Source of the DNA: Bradyrhizobium sp. Ec3.3
GTDB taxonomy: Bacteria; Pseudomonadota; Alphaproteobacteria; Rhizobiales; Xanthobacteraceae
Length of the DNA: 48,316 nucleotides
Assembly (NCBI RefSeq): GCF_000472925.1
Contig: NZ_AXAS01000062.1
Coordinates: forward strand, 1 to 48,316
Direction: 5' to 3'
In this document: positions 8,716-18,150 of the stretch, piece after piece
How positions within the stretch are numbered: the first letter of the stretch is position 1
How the letters are laid out: every line of letters begins with the position of its first letter
Program-made: the position numbers and the translations under genes
Notes under the pieces: model-generated
Told to the model about the DNA's origin: nothing
The model's database searches: none
The model's input: only the letters and a program-made list of their open reading frames with translations

Positions 8716-10923
8716 GTGACTCTGCCGAACGGCGTTACGATGATGCCAATCAGTGATCCGGACAAGGGAGTATTGTCGGATCGGGTCAAGGCGGCGATCA
8801 AGACTGCGCTCGCCATGGTGCTTGCCTATGGTGTCGCCCTTTCCATGAACTGGGGCAATGCTGATTGGGCCGCATTTTCCGTCGCGTTTTGCACCCTGTC
8901 GGCCGTCGGAGAATCACTCAATAAAGGCCTGTTGCGGTTATGCGGGACCTTTTTGGCGATTGTCGCGACCATCACCCTCATTGCTCTGTTTCCGCAGGAC
9001 CGCTGGCTGTTCCTGATTGGCATGAGCATCGTCACCGGCTTCTGCACCTATATGATGGCTGGCACTTCCCGATGGTATTTCTGGAACGTTGCCGGGCTCT
9101 CGGTGCCGCTCCTTGCACTCGCCGGCGGCTCCAACCCGCTCAATGATTTTCAGACAGTTGTAACTCGTTTCGAGGAAACAGCGCTGGGTGTCATGAGCTA
9201 CAGCCTGGTCTGGCTCCTGATCTGGCCGATCAGTAGCCGTGGAGCCCTTGAGAATGCAGTGCGTCGGCTCGTGGCCGCTCAGCGTCAACTCGCGGCGTAC
9301 TATCTCACACCGACAATCGGTGAGATGCGCGACGCGAACCCAGAAGCTCTCAAGCAACAGGCGACACAAGTGTTGGCTCATCTTAGTAGTCTGCTCGACG
9401 GCGCGGAGGTCGACAGCTACGAAGTATGGGAAGCCCGCCTCGCGTGGCGAGGCTTAATCCGCCAGCTTTTGCAATTGAGCAGCACGTTTGAACGCCTGCG
9501 GCAGAGCTCTACGAAGGAATTTAACCGCGAGCTGCCGATGCCGGGGCTTCCAAAATTCGCTGCCGAGCTCGACCGCCGGTTCTCTGAAATCGGACGCATG
9601 CTGGAAGGGTACCCGCCGGAGCGCGGGCCGACTTCTGTGCCCTTGAACGTCGAAGAAAGGTTGGGCTCGCTTTCGCCGTTCCACCGAGCAGCGCTCCTTC
9701 TTTATGGCAGTCACCTCCAGGAGATCGACAAGCTCACGCGCGATCTGTTTGAGACAGTCGCCGACATCCGGAACTTCACTCGCGCCAAGGTTAATCCGGC
9801 CTACGAGTCGATGTCGCTACTTTCATCAGCGCTCGATCCTGAGCGCCTCGCGAGCGTCGCACGATGGTTCACGGGCCTGTGGCTAGCATGGTTTATCGCT
9901 CTCTACGTGCCGGATATCCCGGACACGGTTGAATTCATTGTTCTCGTCAACTCGCTTTCAATGGCGCTTTGCATGACGCCGCAGGCGCCGATCGTGCGCG
10001 TGTTTTTGCCCGTTGCATTTGGCATCGCTCTCGGAGGCGCAATCTACGTCCTGGTGATGCCCCACCTCACGACCTTCGCCAGCTTGGGGGTTGTGATTTT
10101 CGCTACTGTCTTCCTGATCTGCTACCTGTTCCATCGACCTATACAGGCCGCGGGCAAGGCTGCGGCCCTTGGATTGCTCGTCTTGGTGATGGGCGTTAAC
10201 AACGAGCAGAACTACAACTTTCTCAATGTCGCGAACCTCGCCGTGGTCCTGCCGCTGGTTTTTGCAGTGTTGGCGGTCGCGACGCATTTTCCCGTTTCTT
10301 TCCGTGCTGAGCACGTGTTCCTTCGCCTGTTGAGCCGCTTCTTTGGCGCTTGTGCATGCCTTGTCTCGACGCTGTCCTGGAATCCAGCCGAGCCGCCAAC
10401 GCTGTGGCAGCGTCTCAGGCGTGAGTTGCATCTCGGCGACCTGAAAAGAGTCCCGGGCCAGCTCGCCATCTGGGCAAGTGCGCTGCCCGCAGCCGCCTTG
10501 GGTCGATCTTCGACCAACCAGGTGCTCGCGCTCGTCGACAGCCTGCAAGCCCTTTCTTACCGCATGCAAGACCTTATTGAGATCCGCGCGACACCGCAAT
10601 CACAAGTGCTTGCACGCGAATTGCTCTCCGAGGTGCGTAAGTGGCGACTCGGGTTGCAGGATATCTTCGGCAATCTCTCACAGCGTCCCGAGGCGGCTGA
10701 TTTTGCCGATTTTCGCGCGCGGCTTGATGCGATGTTGGAGCAACTCGAAGGACAGATCGAGGAAGCAGTTGCAGTTGCGGACAAGGCAGGCACTTCGACA
10801 ACAGAGAATGAGAATTCAGTTCGCCTACTCGGCGCATTCCGTGGCGTATCTGAGGCGCTGGTGAATTTCGCGAGGCAGGCGGGCGGGATTGATTGGGCTT
10901 GCCTGCGTGAGGCCCGGTTCTGA
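8716..10923 (+). CDS. FUSC-family inner-membrane efflux protein (AaeB-like)
   Basis: This 735-residue protein has the duplicated FUSC architecture: an N-terminal block of about six helices (residues about 25-180), a long soluble helical region, then a second block of helices (about 395-540) and a soluble C-terminal tail. FUSC proteins such as AaeB export aromatic acids or fusaric-acid-like compounds across the inner membrane. The open frame starts at a GTG (8716); the ATG at 8740 or 8743 is an equally good start and removes eight or nine residues. The next two genes encode a DUF1656 protein and an HlyD-type adaptor, with gaps of less than ten bases, which is the standard three-gene export operon. 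No outer-membrane factor is encoded here. Confidence 0.9.
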   Translation: MTLPNGVTMMPISDPDKGVLSDRVKAAIKTALAMVLAYGVALSMNWGNADWAAFSVAFCTLSAVGESLNKGLLRLCGTFLAIVATITLIALFPQDRWLFLIGMSIVTGFCTYMMAGTSRWYFWNVAGLSVPLLALAGGSNPLNDFQTVVTRFEETALGVMSYSLVWLLIWPISSRGALENAVRRLVAAQRQLAAYYLTPTIGEMRDANPEALKQQATQVLAHLSSLLDGAEVDSYEVWEARLAWRGLIRQLLQLSSTFERLRQSSTKEFNRELPMPGLPKFAAELDRRFSEIGRMLEGYPPERGPTSVPLNVEERLGSLSPFHRAALLLYGSHLQEIDKLTRDLFETVADIRNFTRAKVNPAYESMSLLSSALDPERLASVARWFTGLWLAWFIALYVPDIPDTVEFIVLVNSLSMALCMTPQAPIVRVFLPVAFGIALGGAIYVLVMPHLTTFASLGVVIFATVFLICYLFHRPIQAAGKAAALGLLVLVMGVNNEQNYNFLNVANLAVVLPLVFAVLAVATHFPVSFRAEHVFLRLLSRFFGACACLVSTLSWNPAEPPTLWQRLRRELHLGDLKRVPGQLAIWASALPAAALGRSSTNQVLALVDSLQALSYRMQDLIEIRATPQSQVLARELLSEVRKWRLGLQDIFGNLSQRPEAADFADFRARLDAMLEQLEGQIEEAVAVADKAGTSTTENENSVRLLGAFRGVSEALVNFARQAGGIDWACLREARF

Positions 10924-10937
10924 CGGAGTGGGTGTCG

Positions 10938-11150
10938 ATGCACCTAATCCCCCACGAGCTACACATCGGGGAAGTTTTCTTCCCGCCGATACTGCTTGAT
11001 GCCGCCCTGGGTCTCGTTGCTGCCTCGATCACGGCACGACTTTTGAATCGTTTCCGAGTGTCACGGTACTTGTATCATCCGTCGCTGGTGTTGATCGCGC
11101 TGGTTGTGATTTACACCGGCTTGCTCTCGATCTTTCTGTTTCCGGGGTGA
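10938..11150 (+). CDS. DUF1656 small membrane protein (AaeX-like)
   Basis: From the ATG at 10938 the protein has 70 residues and two predicted helices, with the N-terminal stretch ELHIGEVFFPPILLDA typical of DUF1656. A GTG six bases earlier is also possible; GGAG lies upstream of both. This family almost always sits between a FUSC transporter and an HlyD adaptor, as here, and is presumed to be a small partner of the pump. Its stop overlaps the alternative GTG start of the adaptor gene, indicating coupled translation. Confidence 0.88.
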   Translation: MHLIPHELHIGEVFFPPILLDAALGLVAASITARLLNRFRVSRYLYHPSLVLIALVVIYTGLLSIFLFPG

Positions 11151-12286
11151 GAGCCATGAAACCGATTGTCAAAGTCATCACGACAGGCGTGATCGTGCTG
11201 ACTGCTCTTGGCATGATTACATACAAATACCTCGACTACGTGAGATATCCCTGGACACGGGACGGCTTGGTGCGGGCACAGGTTGTCCAGGTTGTCCCAC
11301 GTGTATCCGGTGCGCTCGTTCAGGTGCCGATCCAGAATAATCAGCTGGTGAAAAAGGGTGATCTGCTGTTCGAAATCGACCCACGTACGTTCCAGGCAAC
11401 CGTGAACCTCGCGCGTGCCCAGCTCGACAACATGCGTGACATTATCAAGTCCCTTACCGAACAGGTTGACGTGATGAGGGACGCTGTCTCGCAGAGCGAA
11501 TCAGCTCGTAACGAGGCGAGGTTCGAGGTGGAGGGTTATGCCGCAAATACGGAGAACGCGCGGGTCGAATTAGAACGCACCAAGACTCTGCTAGACCAAG
11601 GGGTGACCGATCAGAGGGATTACGATAACAAGAATACCACGTATCTGGAGGCTCTGGCCAAATTGAACGGAGCCAAAGCGCAGGTAAACCAGGCGACGGC
11701 TGAGCTGGAGCGCTCGAAAGACGCTTTGGCTCGGTCGATAGCCGATCTTGGTACGCCCGGAGTGGACAACCCCCGGTTGCGCCGGGCCTCGGCGGACTTG
11801 GAAATTGCTCAATTGAACCTTGACTTCACGAAGGTATATGCCCCTACGGATGGATATGTCACCAATTTACAATTGCACGTCGGGGATTCTGTGGTTGCCA
11901 ATCAAGCGACAATGGCTGTGATTGATGCCAACAGCTTCTATGTCCAGGCGTTCTTCCGAGAAACATTCGTGGGGAATTTCGAGAAAGGAGATCGGGCCGT
12001 TGTCACGCTGATGAGTTATCCCTCCACTCCCCTGGAAGCCAGCGTCGAGAGCATCGGCTGGGGCATCGCCCAGCAAAACGGCAGCACAGGCTACGAGTTA
12101 TTGCCCTCCGTCCAGCCGACCTTCGAGTGGATCAGACTTGCGCAGCGCATACCGGTAATTGTGCGCATCGAGAAGCTTCCAGACAACATCAAATTGCGCG
12201 CCGGCACCACTGCCTCGGTGGTCGTCATCACTGGAACGAGCACGAATGCTGACCGAGTGCCAGCCGTTCCCCGCCCATTGCAATGA
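11147..12286 (+). CDS. HlyD-family periplasmic adaptor of FUSC efflux system
   Basis: The 379-residue protein has one N-terminal membrane anchor (about residues 8-28), a biotinyl-lipoyl-like half-motif (VPRVSGALVQVPIQNNQLVKKGDLLFEID region), a helical hairpin with long coiled coil (about 90-215), the second lipoyl half (VYAPTDGYVTNLQLHVGDSV) and a beta-barrel domain. It would connect the FUSC pump to an outer-membrane channel. The open frame starts with GTG at 11147, overlapping the previous stop; ATG at 11156 is the alternative. It is the last gene of the operon. Confidence 0.92.
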   Translation: MRAMKPIVKVITTGVIVLTALGMITYKYLDYVRYPWTRDGLVRAQVVQVVPRVSGALVQVPIQNNQLVKKGDLLFEIDPRTFQATVNLARAQLDNMRDIIKSLTEQVDVMRDAVSQSESARNEARFEVEGYAANTENARVELERTKTLLDQGVTDQRDYDNKNTTYLEALAKLNGAKAQVNQATAELERSKDALARSIADLGTPGVDNPRLRRASADLEIAQLNLDFTKVYAPTDGYVTNLQLHVGDSVVANQATMAVIDANSFYVQAFFRETFVGNFEKGDRAVVTLMSYPSTPLEASVESIGWGIAQQNGSTGYELLPSVQPTFEWIRLAQRIPVIVRIEKLPDNIKLRAGTTASVVVITGTSTNADRVPAVPRPLQ

Positions 12287-12757
12287 AACGAATAGTTTCC
12301 GATCGTCCGGCGCTAACAAGAGGACAGCATTTCGGAATGTACAGCCGCTACGTTGTCCTCGTCTGCCGGCTTCGCACAGCGGCTTACGATCCCACATTGG
12401 TCATCGTGGGTGAGCAGGAGAAGTTGGGCAGCGCTCCATATCGCATCGCGACGCCGTTTTCCCGGAGGCGTGGTGCGGGCATCATGAATCATTGAAACAT
12501 CGATTCGGGAATCCGTTACGATCGCCAACTAACAATCTACCAAAGTAGTGTAGCTAGGACCGTAGGTTTCTACCCGATGGAACGATAAACAGCTTGTGCA
12601 TCAATAGGGATTGACTGACACTCTCTCCGCCATTTGTGCGATTTTCCACGCCAGCCTACGATCTTGTACGATTCTGTGCGCCTGACCAAGACGATCTAGG
12701 GTTCTGAATTTGCGCGCCATCTTTGAAGTCGTGCAGCTAGGGCTCACGGCACGGCGC
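12287..12757. other. intergenic region carrying a tRNA-Ser-like attachment repeat
   Basis: The stretch lies between the HlyD adaptor and the 3' end of eutC. The only structured element seen is the 28-bp direct repeat at 12607-12634, listed separately. A 63-codon frame on the minus strand across the repeat has no recognisable product. Confidence 0.5.
12607..12634 (+). repeat. 28-bp direct repeat, copy 1 (putative att site, tRNA-Ser 3'-end-like)
   Basis: These 28 bases are identical to 22471-22498, in the same orientation. The second half includes CACTCTCTCCGCCA. Its last 12 bases (CTCTCTCCGCCA) equal the acceptor-stem 3' strand and CCA end of bacterial tRNA-Ser as I remember it, and the first half (GGGATTGACTGA) resembles a diverged T-arm. 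Integrating elements commonly leave such tRNA 3' ends at their borders. No tRNA body is present. The copies bracket the eut / ABC / MocR / FAD module. Confidence 0.75.
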
Positions 12758-13555
12758 CTATTCTCGAGGCCCGACCACAGGGATTGCTTCACCTCCCCGC
12801 AAATCGTTCAGCTGGACGCCCGTCACGGCATGCTTGAATGCCTTCTCGATCACGCCGACGATCTGTGTCGCGGCCTCTTCCGGCGGCAGTCCTGCGGGGC
12901 GAATATTGGATATGCAATTTCGGCTCGCATCCATCATGCCGATCCGTGGCCGCCACGTCACGTAGGCGCCGAGCGAGTCCGCCGCCGACAGACCCGGACG
13001 TTCGCCGATCAGGACGACGACCAGCCTCGCGCCAAGCGTTTCACCAATCTCGTCACCGATTGCGACGCGTCCCTGCTCGACCAGAACGAGGGGGCCGATC
13101 GTGAGGCCCCGGGCCAACAACAGCTGCCGCAGATCATCGAGCAATGGCTGAAGGTTGATTTCGATGGCCGAAGCGGAGAGGCCATCGGCGGCGATGATCG
13201 CGACATCGTCGCCACGCCGATGGCCCTCGATGGCAAGACGCCCCTCGGGCGAAAGGCGGCGTCCCAGATCCGGGCGGCGCAGATATTCGGCCCGATCGGC
13301 AGCGGCGCTCCGGACGGCAACGACGCTCCAGTCCCGCTCGCGAAGCAATTGCCCGATCGAATCGAAATCAAGCGTGGCGTGAACGGCGTCGCGCGCGCGG
13401 GCATGATCGAGCATGAAGCGGAGACTCGTCTCAGTCAGTTGCCCGGACCCGCTTCGCCCAAGCGCGATGCGCGCCGGCGTGAAGCGTCGCAGGCTCGCGA
13501 GCTTGTCGAGCACCGCGAGGTGATCGCTTTCATGCGGAGGGTCGTCTCGCATCAT
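12758..13555 (-). CDS. eutC: ethanolamine ammonia-lyase small subunit
   Basis: The 265-residue product is the light subunit of the adenosylcobalamin-dependent lyase that splits ethanolamine into acetaldehyde and ammonia. Family blocks include ARIALGRSGSGQLTE near the N terminus, HATLDFDS, DVAIIAADGLSA, IGPLVLVEQGRVAIGDEIGE, VVLIGERPGLSAADSLGAY and MDASRNCISNIRP. The ATG at 13555 overlaps the eutB stop (TGATG), so the two subunits are coupled. No eutA reactivase, eutD/E or microcompartment genes follow. Length is slightly below E. coli EutC (295), as in non-enteric forms. Confidence 0.95.
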   Translation of the reverse strand: MMRDDPPHESDHLAVLDKLASLRRFTPARIALGRSGSGQLTETSLRFMLDHARARDAVHATLDFDSIGQLLRERDWSVVAVRSAAADRAEYLRRPDLGRRLSPEGRLAIEGHRRGDDVAIIAADGLSASAIEINLQPLLDDLRQLLLARGLTIGPLVLVEQGRVAIGDEIGETLGARLVVVLIGERPGLSAADSLGAYVTWRPRIGMMDASRNCISNIRPAGLPPEEAATQIVGVIEKAFKHAVTGVQLNDLRGGEAIPVVGPRE

Positions 13556-14952
13556 CAGGTCCTCATCGTCTCGATCAGCGCAATGGCCGGGCCGATCGCT
13601 CCGGACGCCGCCTGATCGAGCAGGCGACCGTCCGGGTCGGTGAGGCCCATCCGCTGCAGCCAATCCTCGAACTCCGGAGCACATCGCCGACCGAGAGTCT
13701 GGCGGGCGTAGAGGATGTCGTGAAATGCCAGGCTCTGATAGTTCAGCATGACGTCGTCGGCGCCGGGGACCGCGATGACGAAGGTGACGCCTGCGGCGCT
13801 GAGCAGCGTCAGCAGCGTATCCATGTCGTCCTGATCGGCTTCGGTGTGGTTGGTGTAGCAGACGTCGCATCCCATCGGCACGCCGAGCAGCTTTCCGCAG
13901 AAATGATCCTCAAGCCCGGCGCGCGTAATTTCCTTGCCGTTGTAGAGATATTCGGGACCGATGAAGCCGACGACAGTGTTGACGAGCAGCGGCGTGAACC
14001 GCCGCGCGATCGCATAGGCGCGTGCCTCCATCGTCTGCTGGTCGATGCCAAAATGCGCGTCGGCGGACAATGCACTGCCTTGTCCGGTTTCAAAATACAT
14101 GACGTTGCGGCCGACCGTCCCGCGCGCCAGCGAGAGCGCGGCATCCTGGGCCTCGGCCAGGACCGACAGGCTGATCCCGAACCCGCGATTGGCTTTTTCC
14201 GAACCGGCGATGGATTGGAAGACGAGATCGACCGGGGCGCCGAGATTGATGGCGTGGATCGCGGTCGTGACATGACCCAGGCAGCAGGTCTGCGTCGGAA
14301 CATCGAGGCGCTGGCGGACATCGTCGAGCAGCCTGACGACGCGCATATAGTCCTGCAAGGTATCGGTCGCGGGATTGACGCCGATCACGGCATCGCCGGC
14401 GCCGAACAGGAGGCCGTCAAGCAGGCTCGCGGCGATTCCACGGGAATCGTCAGTCGGATGATTCGGTTGCAGTCGCGTGGACAGACGGCCGGCCAATCCG
14501 ATCGTGTTGCGGAACGCGGTCACGACGTTGCATTTGGCGGCAACCGCGATGAGGTCCTGCGCACGCATGATCTTGGACACCGCCGCGGCCATTTCCGGGG
14601 TAAGGCCGGAGGCGAGCGCCGTCAGATGGCTTGTCGTGGTCTCGGCGTCGAGCAGCCACTCGCGGAACCCGCCGACGGTCAGATGGGACACGGGTTCGAA
14701 TGCCGCCGGATCATGGCCGTCGAGGATCAGACGGGAGACCTCGTCTTCCTCATACGGCACAAGATCGACGTTGAGAAAGGTCTTGAGTGGAAGATCAGCC
14801 AGCGCCATCTGGGCGGCAACACGCTCGATCGCGCTCTTGGCCGCGACGCCGGCCAGAGCATCACCGGAGCGGGCAGGCGACGCCTTGGCAAGCAGCGTCT
14901 TGAGGTCGTGAAAGCTCCAGCGCGTGCCGTCGATCGTCGTATGGTAGGACAT
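13555..14952 (-). CDS. eutB: ethanolamine ammonia-lyase large subunit
   Basis: This 465-residue TIM-barrel subunit carries the active site of ethanolamine ammonia-lyase. The blocks FRNTIGLAGRLSTRLQPNHP, GLLFGAGDAVIGVNP, LGHVTTAI, VFQSIAGSEKANRGFG, YFETGQGSALSA and CDVCYTNH match EutB throughout. It works with EutC and adenosylcobalamin in the cytoplasm. The start ATG at 14952 gives MSYHTTIDG; the frame extends upstream only as read-through of the permease gene on another frame. Eleven bases separate it from the upstream permease gene, placing the enzyme last in a transporter-first operon (ATPase, binding protein, permease, permease, eutB, eutC). This arrangement suggests the importer brings in ethanolamine or a related amino alcohol. 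Confidence 0.96.
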   Translation of the reverse strand: MSYHTTIDGTRWSFHDLKTLLAKASPARSGDALAGVAAKSAIERVAAQMALADLPLKTFLNVDLVPYEEDEVSRLILDGHDPAAFEPVSHLTVGGFREWLLDAETTTSHLTALASGLTPEMAAAVSKIMRAQDLIAVAAKCNVVTAFRNTIGLAGRLSTRLQPNHPTDDSRGIAASLLDGLLFGAGDAVIGVNPATDTLQDYMRVVRLLDDVRQRLDVPTQTCCLGHVTTAIHAINLGAPVDLVFQSIAGSEKANRGFGISLSVLAEAQDAALSLARGTVGRNVMYFETGQGSALSADAHFGIDQQTMEARAYAIARRFTPLLVNTVVGFIGPEYLYNGKEITRAGLEDHFCGKLLGVPMGCDVCYTNHTEADQDDMDTLLTLLSAAGVTFVIAVPGADDVMLNYQSLAFHDILYARQTLGRRCAPEFEDWLQRMGLTDPDGRLLDQAASGAIGPAIALIETMRT

Positions 14953-14963
14953 GCAACAAGGCC

Positions 14964-15791
14964 TCACTCGGCCGGGGCGCCGGCTTGCCGCGATCGACGG
15001 GCGAGCAGATTGGCGACGATCAGCAACAGGATCGACAGGCCCATCATCAAGGTCGCGGCCGCCGTGATCGCCGGGCTCAGTTGCTCGCGCAGGCCCGTGA
15101 ACATTTCGAGCGGCAGGGTGCGCTGCTGCGCGTTGGCGAGAAACTGTACGACGACCACCTCGTCGAAGGACGTCACAAAAGCAAAGGCTGCGCCGGACAA
15201 TACGCCGGGCAGGATCAGCGGCAGCATGACCCTGAGGAATCCGGTCAGCGGCTTGGCTCCGAGAATGGACGTCGCCCGCATCAGGTTGCGATCGAACCCC
15301 GAGAGGCTCGCCCCGACGGTCACCACGACAAAGGGGCTCGCCAGCACGGTGTGGGCGAGGATGATGCCCGCATAGGTGTTGGCGAGCCCGAGGCGCGCAT
15401 AGAACAGATAAGTCCCGACGGCGGTCACGACGACCGGGACGATCAGGGGCGAAATCAAGAGCGGCACGATGTATCGCCGCGCAGGGAATTTCGGGTCGGA
15501 CAAGCCGATCGCGGTGAGCGTTCCGAGGAAGGTCGCAAGGACGGTGGCGCCCGCGCCGATCAAGAGGCTGTTGCCGATGGCGGCACGCCAGCGCGGCGTC
15601 CCAAGCACCACTTCGTACCAGCGTGTCGAAACGCCTGCGAGCGGGAAGGTGAAGAATGACCCGCTGTTGAAGGACAGCGGCACCGGCACGAAGATCGGCA
15701 CGACGAGGAAGATCAGCACCAGCATGCACCAGAACCACAGCGCAGCGACGCGGATCCGTTCAGTGGTGGTCGGGTAGGGCGACAGCAGCAT
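14964..15791 (-). CDS. ABC transporter permease, PotC-like
   Basis: The 275-residue inner-membrane protein has six predicted helices and the ATPase-contact loop EAA-type motif ATSILGAKPLTGFLRVMLPLILPG (landmark for residues about 181-204). It belongs to the polyamine/opine/phosphonate permease group. It lies six bases after the first permease gene, as expected for a PotB/PotC pair, and directly upstream of eutB. The substrate is unknown; linkage to ethanolamine ammonia-lyase suggests an amino alcohol or N-methylated derivative. Confidence 0.9.
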   Translation of the reverse strand: MLLSPYPTTTERIRVAALWFWCMLVLIFLVVPIFVPVPLSFNSGSFFTFPLAGVSTRWYEVVLGTPRWRAAIGNSLLIGAGATVLATFLGTLTAIGLSDPKFPARRYIVPLLISPLIVPVVVTAVGTYLFYARLGLANTYAGIILAHTVLASPFVVVTVGASLSGFDRNLMRATSILGAKPLTGFLRVMLPLILPGVLSGAAFAFVTSFDEVVVVQFLANAQQRTLPLEMFTGLREQLSPAITAAATLMMGLSILLLIVANLLARRSRQAGAPAE

Positions 15792-15797
15792 GGCGCT

Positions 15798-17021
15798 TCA
15801 TCCCATCTTGAAGAGGTCGAGACCGAGATAGCGCGTCATCGTCACGTACAGGCCGAGCGTGGACGCAAGCAGCACGAAGCTGAGCGCGGCCGCCATTTCC
15901 CAGTTCAATTCGACGTTGACGTAGTTGGCAATGAAATTGCTGATCAACTGGTCGCTGGCGCCGCCGATCAGGACCGGCGTGATGTAATAGCCAAGGCACA
16001 GGATGAAGGTGAGCAGGCAGCCGGCCAGCACACCCGGCATGACCTGGGGCAGATAGACCCTGCGGAACACGGTTAAGGGTCGGGCGCCAAGCGACTGGGC
16101 TGCCCTGAGCTGCGACGTGTTTACCGCGCGCATCACGCTGTAGATCGGCAGCAGCGTGAAGGGCAGCTGGATGTGCGTCATGGCGATGATGAGACCCGTC
16201 CGGCTGTACATCAGCTCGAGACGGTCAGACGTCACACCGAGCCAGAGCAGCAGGTCGTTGAGCAGACCGTATTTCTGAAGGATCACGGTCCATGCTGCCG
16301 TGCGTACCAGGATCGACGTCCAGAACGGCAGCAGCACCAGCACGAGCACGATGCCGGCGATCAACGGCCGCACGTTGGTCATCACATAGGCGAGCGGGAA
16401 GGCAAGCGCCAGTGTCGCTAGCGTCACCAGCGTTGCGATCAGGAAGGTCCGGCCGAACACCCGGGTGAACACGGCCTGACCGGCGGGCACCGCGCCGATC
16501 GTTCCCTGATCGGTCCAGCGCAGGTCGAACGCGCTGAGCAGAAAGAATGAGGTTAAGCGGTTGGTCCCCGATCGGATTGCCGCCCAGCCCTGGTCTTCGC
16601 CGAGAAGCGGCGCCGCCTTGATCATCGCCTCTTTGGTGACCGCCGCATCCTGACCGGCAAGGCGCGCCACGCGCAACACCTGGCTGCGCGCGCCGGGCAG
16701 GCGGGTGTTAAGGGTCTTGGCGAATTCATAGATCGCGCCCGCCGCCTGGGCCGCCTTCATATCCTCCGCAAAGGCGTGGAAGACCGGTTCGGCCGGCACG
16801 CCTGCGGCGCTGTCCGTGCCCAAGGCCGCGATGGTGTGTGGCAGCGTATTGGCGATGGTCGGCTCATAGACGGCGCGCGACAGCAACAGCACGATCGGCG
16901 CCCCAAAGCTGAAGGCGAGCAGGAGCAGCAGCGGCGCGGCCAGTGCCAGTGGCCGCAGGCTGTCGCTGCGATCCATCGCGCCGGTCCGTGTTTTGATGCC
17001 TGATATTGCGATCGACGACAT
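15798..17021 (-). CDS. ABC transporter permease, PotB-like, with long periplasmic insert
   Basis: The product has about 407 residues, roughly 110-120 more than typical PotB. After the first helix (about residues 28-48) there is a soluble stretch of about 120 residues (SAAGVPAEPVFHAFAEDMKA onward to DQGWAAIRSG) before the normal permease core resumes with RTFLIATLVTLATLALAFPLAYV. The EAA loop SLGARPLTVFRRVYLPQVMPG is present. The ATG at 17021 has GAGG about 8 bases upstream; the GTG at 17030 and ATG at 17027 are alternatives. The insert probably faces the periplasm and could contact the binding protein. Confidence 0.88.
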   Translation of the reverse strand: MSSIAISGIKTRTGAMDRSDSLRPLALAAPLLLLLAFSFGAPIVLLLSRAVYEPTIANTLPHTIAALGTDSAAGVPAEPVFHAFAEDMKAAQAAGAIYEFAKTLNTRLPGARSQVLRVARLAGQDAAVTKEAMIKAAPLLGEDQGWAAIRSGTNRLTSFFLLSAFDLRWTDQGTIGAVPAGQAVFTRVFGRTFLIATLVTLATLALAFPLAYVMTNVRPLIAGIVLVLVLLPFWTSILVRTAAWTVILQKYGLLNDLLLWLGVTSDRLELMYSRTGLIIAMTHIQLPFTLLPIYSVMRAVNTSQLRAAQSLGARPLTVFRRVYLPQVMPGVLAGCLLTFILCLGYYITPVLIGGASDQLISNFIANYVNVELNWEMAAALSFVLLASTLGLYVTMTRYLGLDLFKMG

Positions 17022-17088
17022 GAACATCACCTCGCGTGGTCGCTGACGATCGGGCAGGGCCGCCCGATCGCGATGTCGGCGCGCTACC

Positions 17089-18150
17089 TCACTGGGCGAG
17101 CCAGGCGTTGAAGCGCTTCACCAGATCCTCGCCATGATCGCCCCAGAATTCGACATCGCCGATCAGATAGGCCTTCATGTGGTCCGGCGCCGTCGGCAGT
17201 TTCGACAGCACATCCTTGGGCACGAACGGCGTCGCATCCGCCATCACAGGACCATAGGGGATGTGACGGCCGAGCTGCGCGCTGACCTCGGGTTCGGCGG
17301 CGTAGGCGAGATATTTGTAGGCGAGATCGAGGTTCTTCGCGCCTTTCGGAATCGCAATCATGTCGTATTCGACGATCTGATCGTTCCAGACGATCGCAAA
17401 CGGCCGCTTGTCTTTGTCGATCGCATTCTGAATGCGTCCGTTCCAGGCGGTCGTCATCACCACCTCCTTGGACGCCAGCAATTGCGGCGGCTGTGCGCCG
17501 GCATCCCACCAGACGATATCCTTCTTGATCGAATCGAGTTTCTTGAAGGCGCGGTCGACCCCGGCAGGCGTATCCAGGACTTTGTAGACGTCGGCGATCG
17601 GCACGCCGTCGGCCATCAGCGCCCATTCGAGATTCTGCGCCGGGGCCTTCCGCATGGCGCGCTTGCCGGGGAATTTCTTGGTGTCGAAGATATCGAGCAC
17701 CGATGTCGGCGCCTCCTTCAACACGGTGGTATCGTAGGCGAGGACGTCGCCATAGACATCGATGCCGACGCCGCAATCCAAAGCCGTGCCGGGAAGGAAC
17801 CGCTTACGATCGGCGATCTTCGAATAGTCGAGGCGGATCAGCACGCCGGCGTCGCAGCCTTGCAGGACGGTCGAGGTCTCCACGGTCACGAGGTCGATCG
17901 GGACATCGCCGGTCTCCACCATCGCTTTGATCTTGCCGAGCTCGCCGGTGTATTCCTGCTCGTTGAACTGGATGCCCGCCTTCTTGGCGAACGGCTCGAA
18001 CCAGGCCTTGCGCAGCGCCGACTGCCATTCGCCGCCGGTCGCCATGACGGTGAGCTCTGCGGCACCGGCGGGCTGTATTTGCGACATGATCCCGACGCTC
18101 GTCAGGGCAGGCAAGAAGGCAAGCAACGTCGTCCTGTAGATCCGCTTCAT
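17089..18150 (-). CDS. ABC transporter substrate-binding protein, PotD-like
   Basis: This 353-residue protein begins with a Sec signal peptide (MKRIYRTTLLAFLPALTSVG, cleavage near AGAAEL at residue 30). The mature part is a type II periplasmic-binding fold with VMATGGEWQSALRKAWFEPF, LGKIKAMVETGDVPIDLVTVE, KVLDTPAGVDRAFKKLD and DIVWWDAGAQPPQLLASKEVV, as in spermidine/putrescine-family receptors. It should determine importer specificity. Its ATG overlaps the ATPase gene stop by four bases. The tryptophan pair in WWDAG, which in this family lies by the ligand site, fits a small cationic amine. Confidence 0.92.
   Translation of the reverse strand: MKRIYRTTLLAFLPALTSVGIMSQIQPAGAAELTVMATGGEWQSALRKAWFEPFAKKAGIQFNEQEYTGELGKIKAMVETGDVPIDLVTVETSTVLQGCDAGVLIRLDYSKIADRKRFLPGTALDCGVGIDVYGDVLAYDTTVLKEAPTSVLDIFDTKKFPGKRAMRKAPAQNLEWALMADGVPIADVYKVLDTPAGVDRAFKKLDSIKKDIVWWDAGAQPPQLLASKEVVMTTAWNGRIQNAIDKDKRPFAIVWNDQIVEYDMIAIPKGAKNLDLAYKYLAYAAEPEVSAQLGRHIPYGPVMADATPFVPKDVLSKLPTAPDHMKAYLIGDVEFWGDHGEDLVKRFNAWLAQ

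Noticed and set aside
12601..12792. 63-codon minus-strand frame across repeat copy 1
   Set aside because: No ribosome site, no family, and it runs into eutC; the shared MAERVSVNP residues simply reflect the repeat DNA.
14000..15375. Long plus-strand frame of 551 codons across eutB and the permease gene
   Set aside because: It is antisense to clear, family-matching genes, has a composition rich in Arg/Asp/Gly as expected for a shadow frame, and has no recognisable domain.
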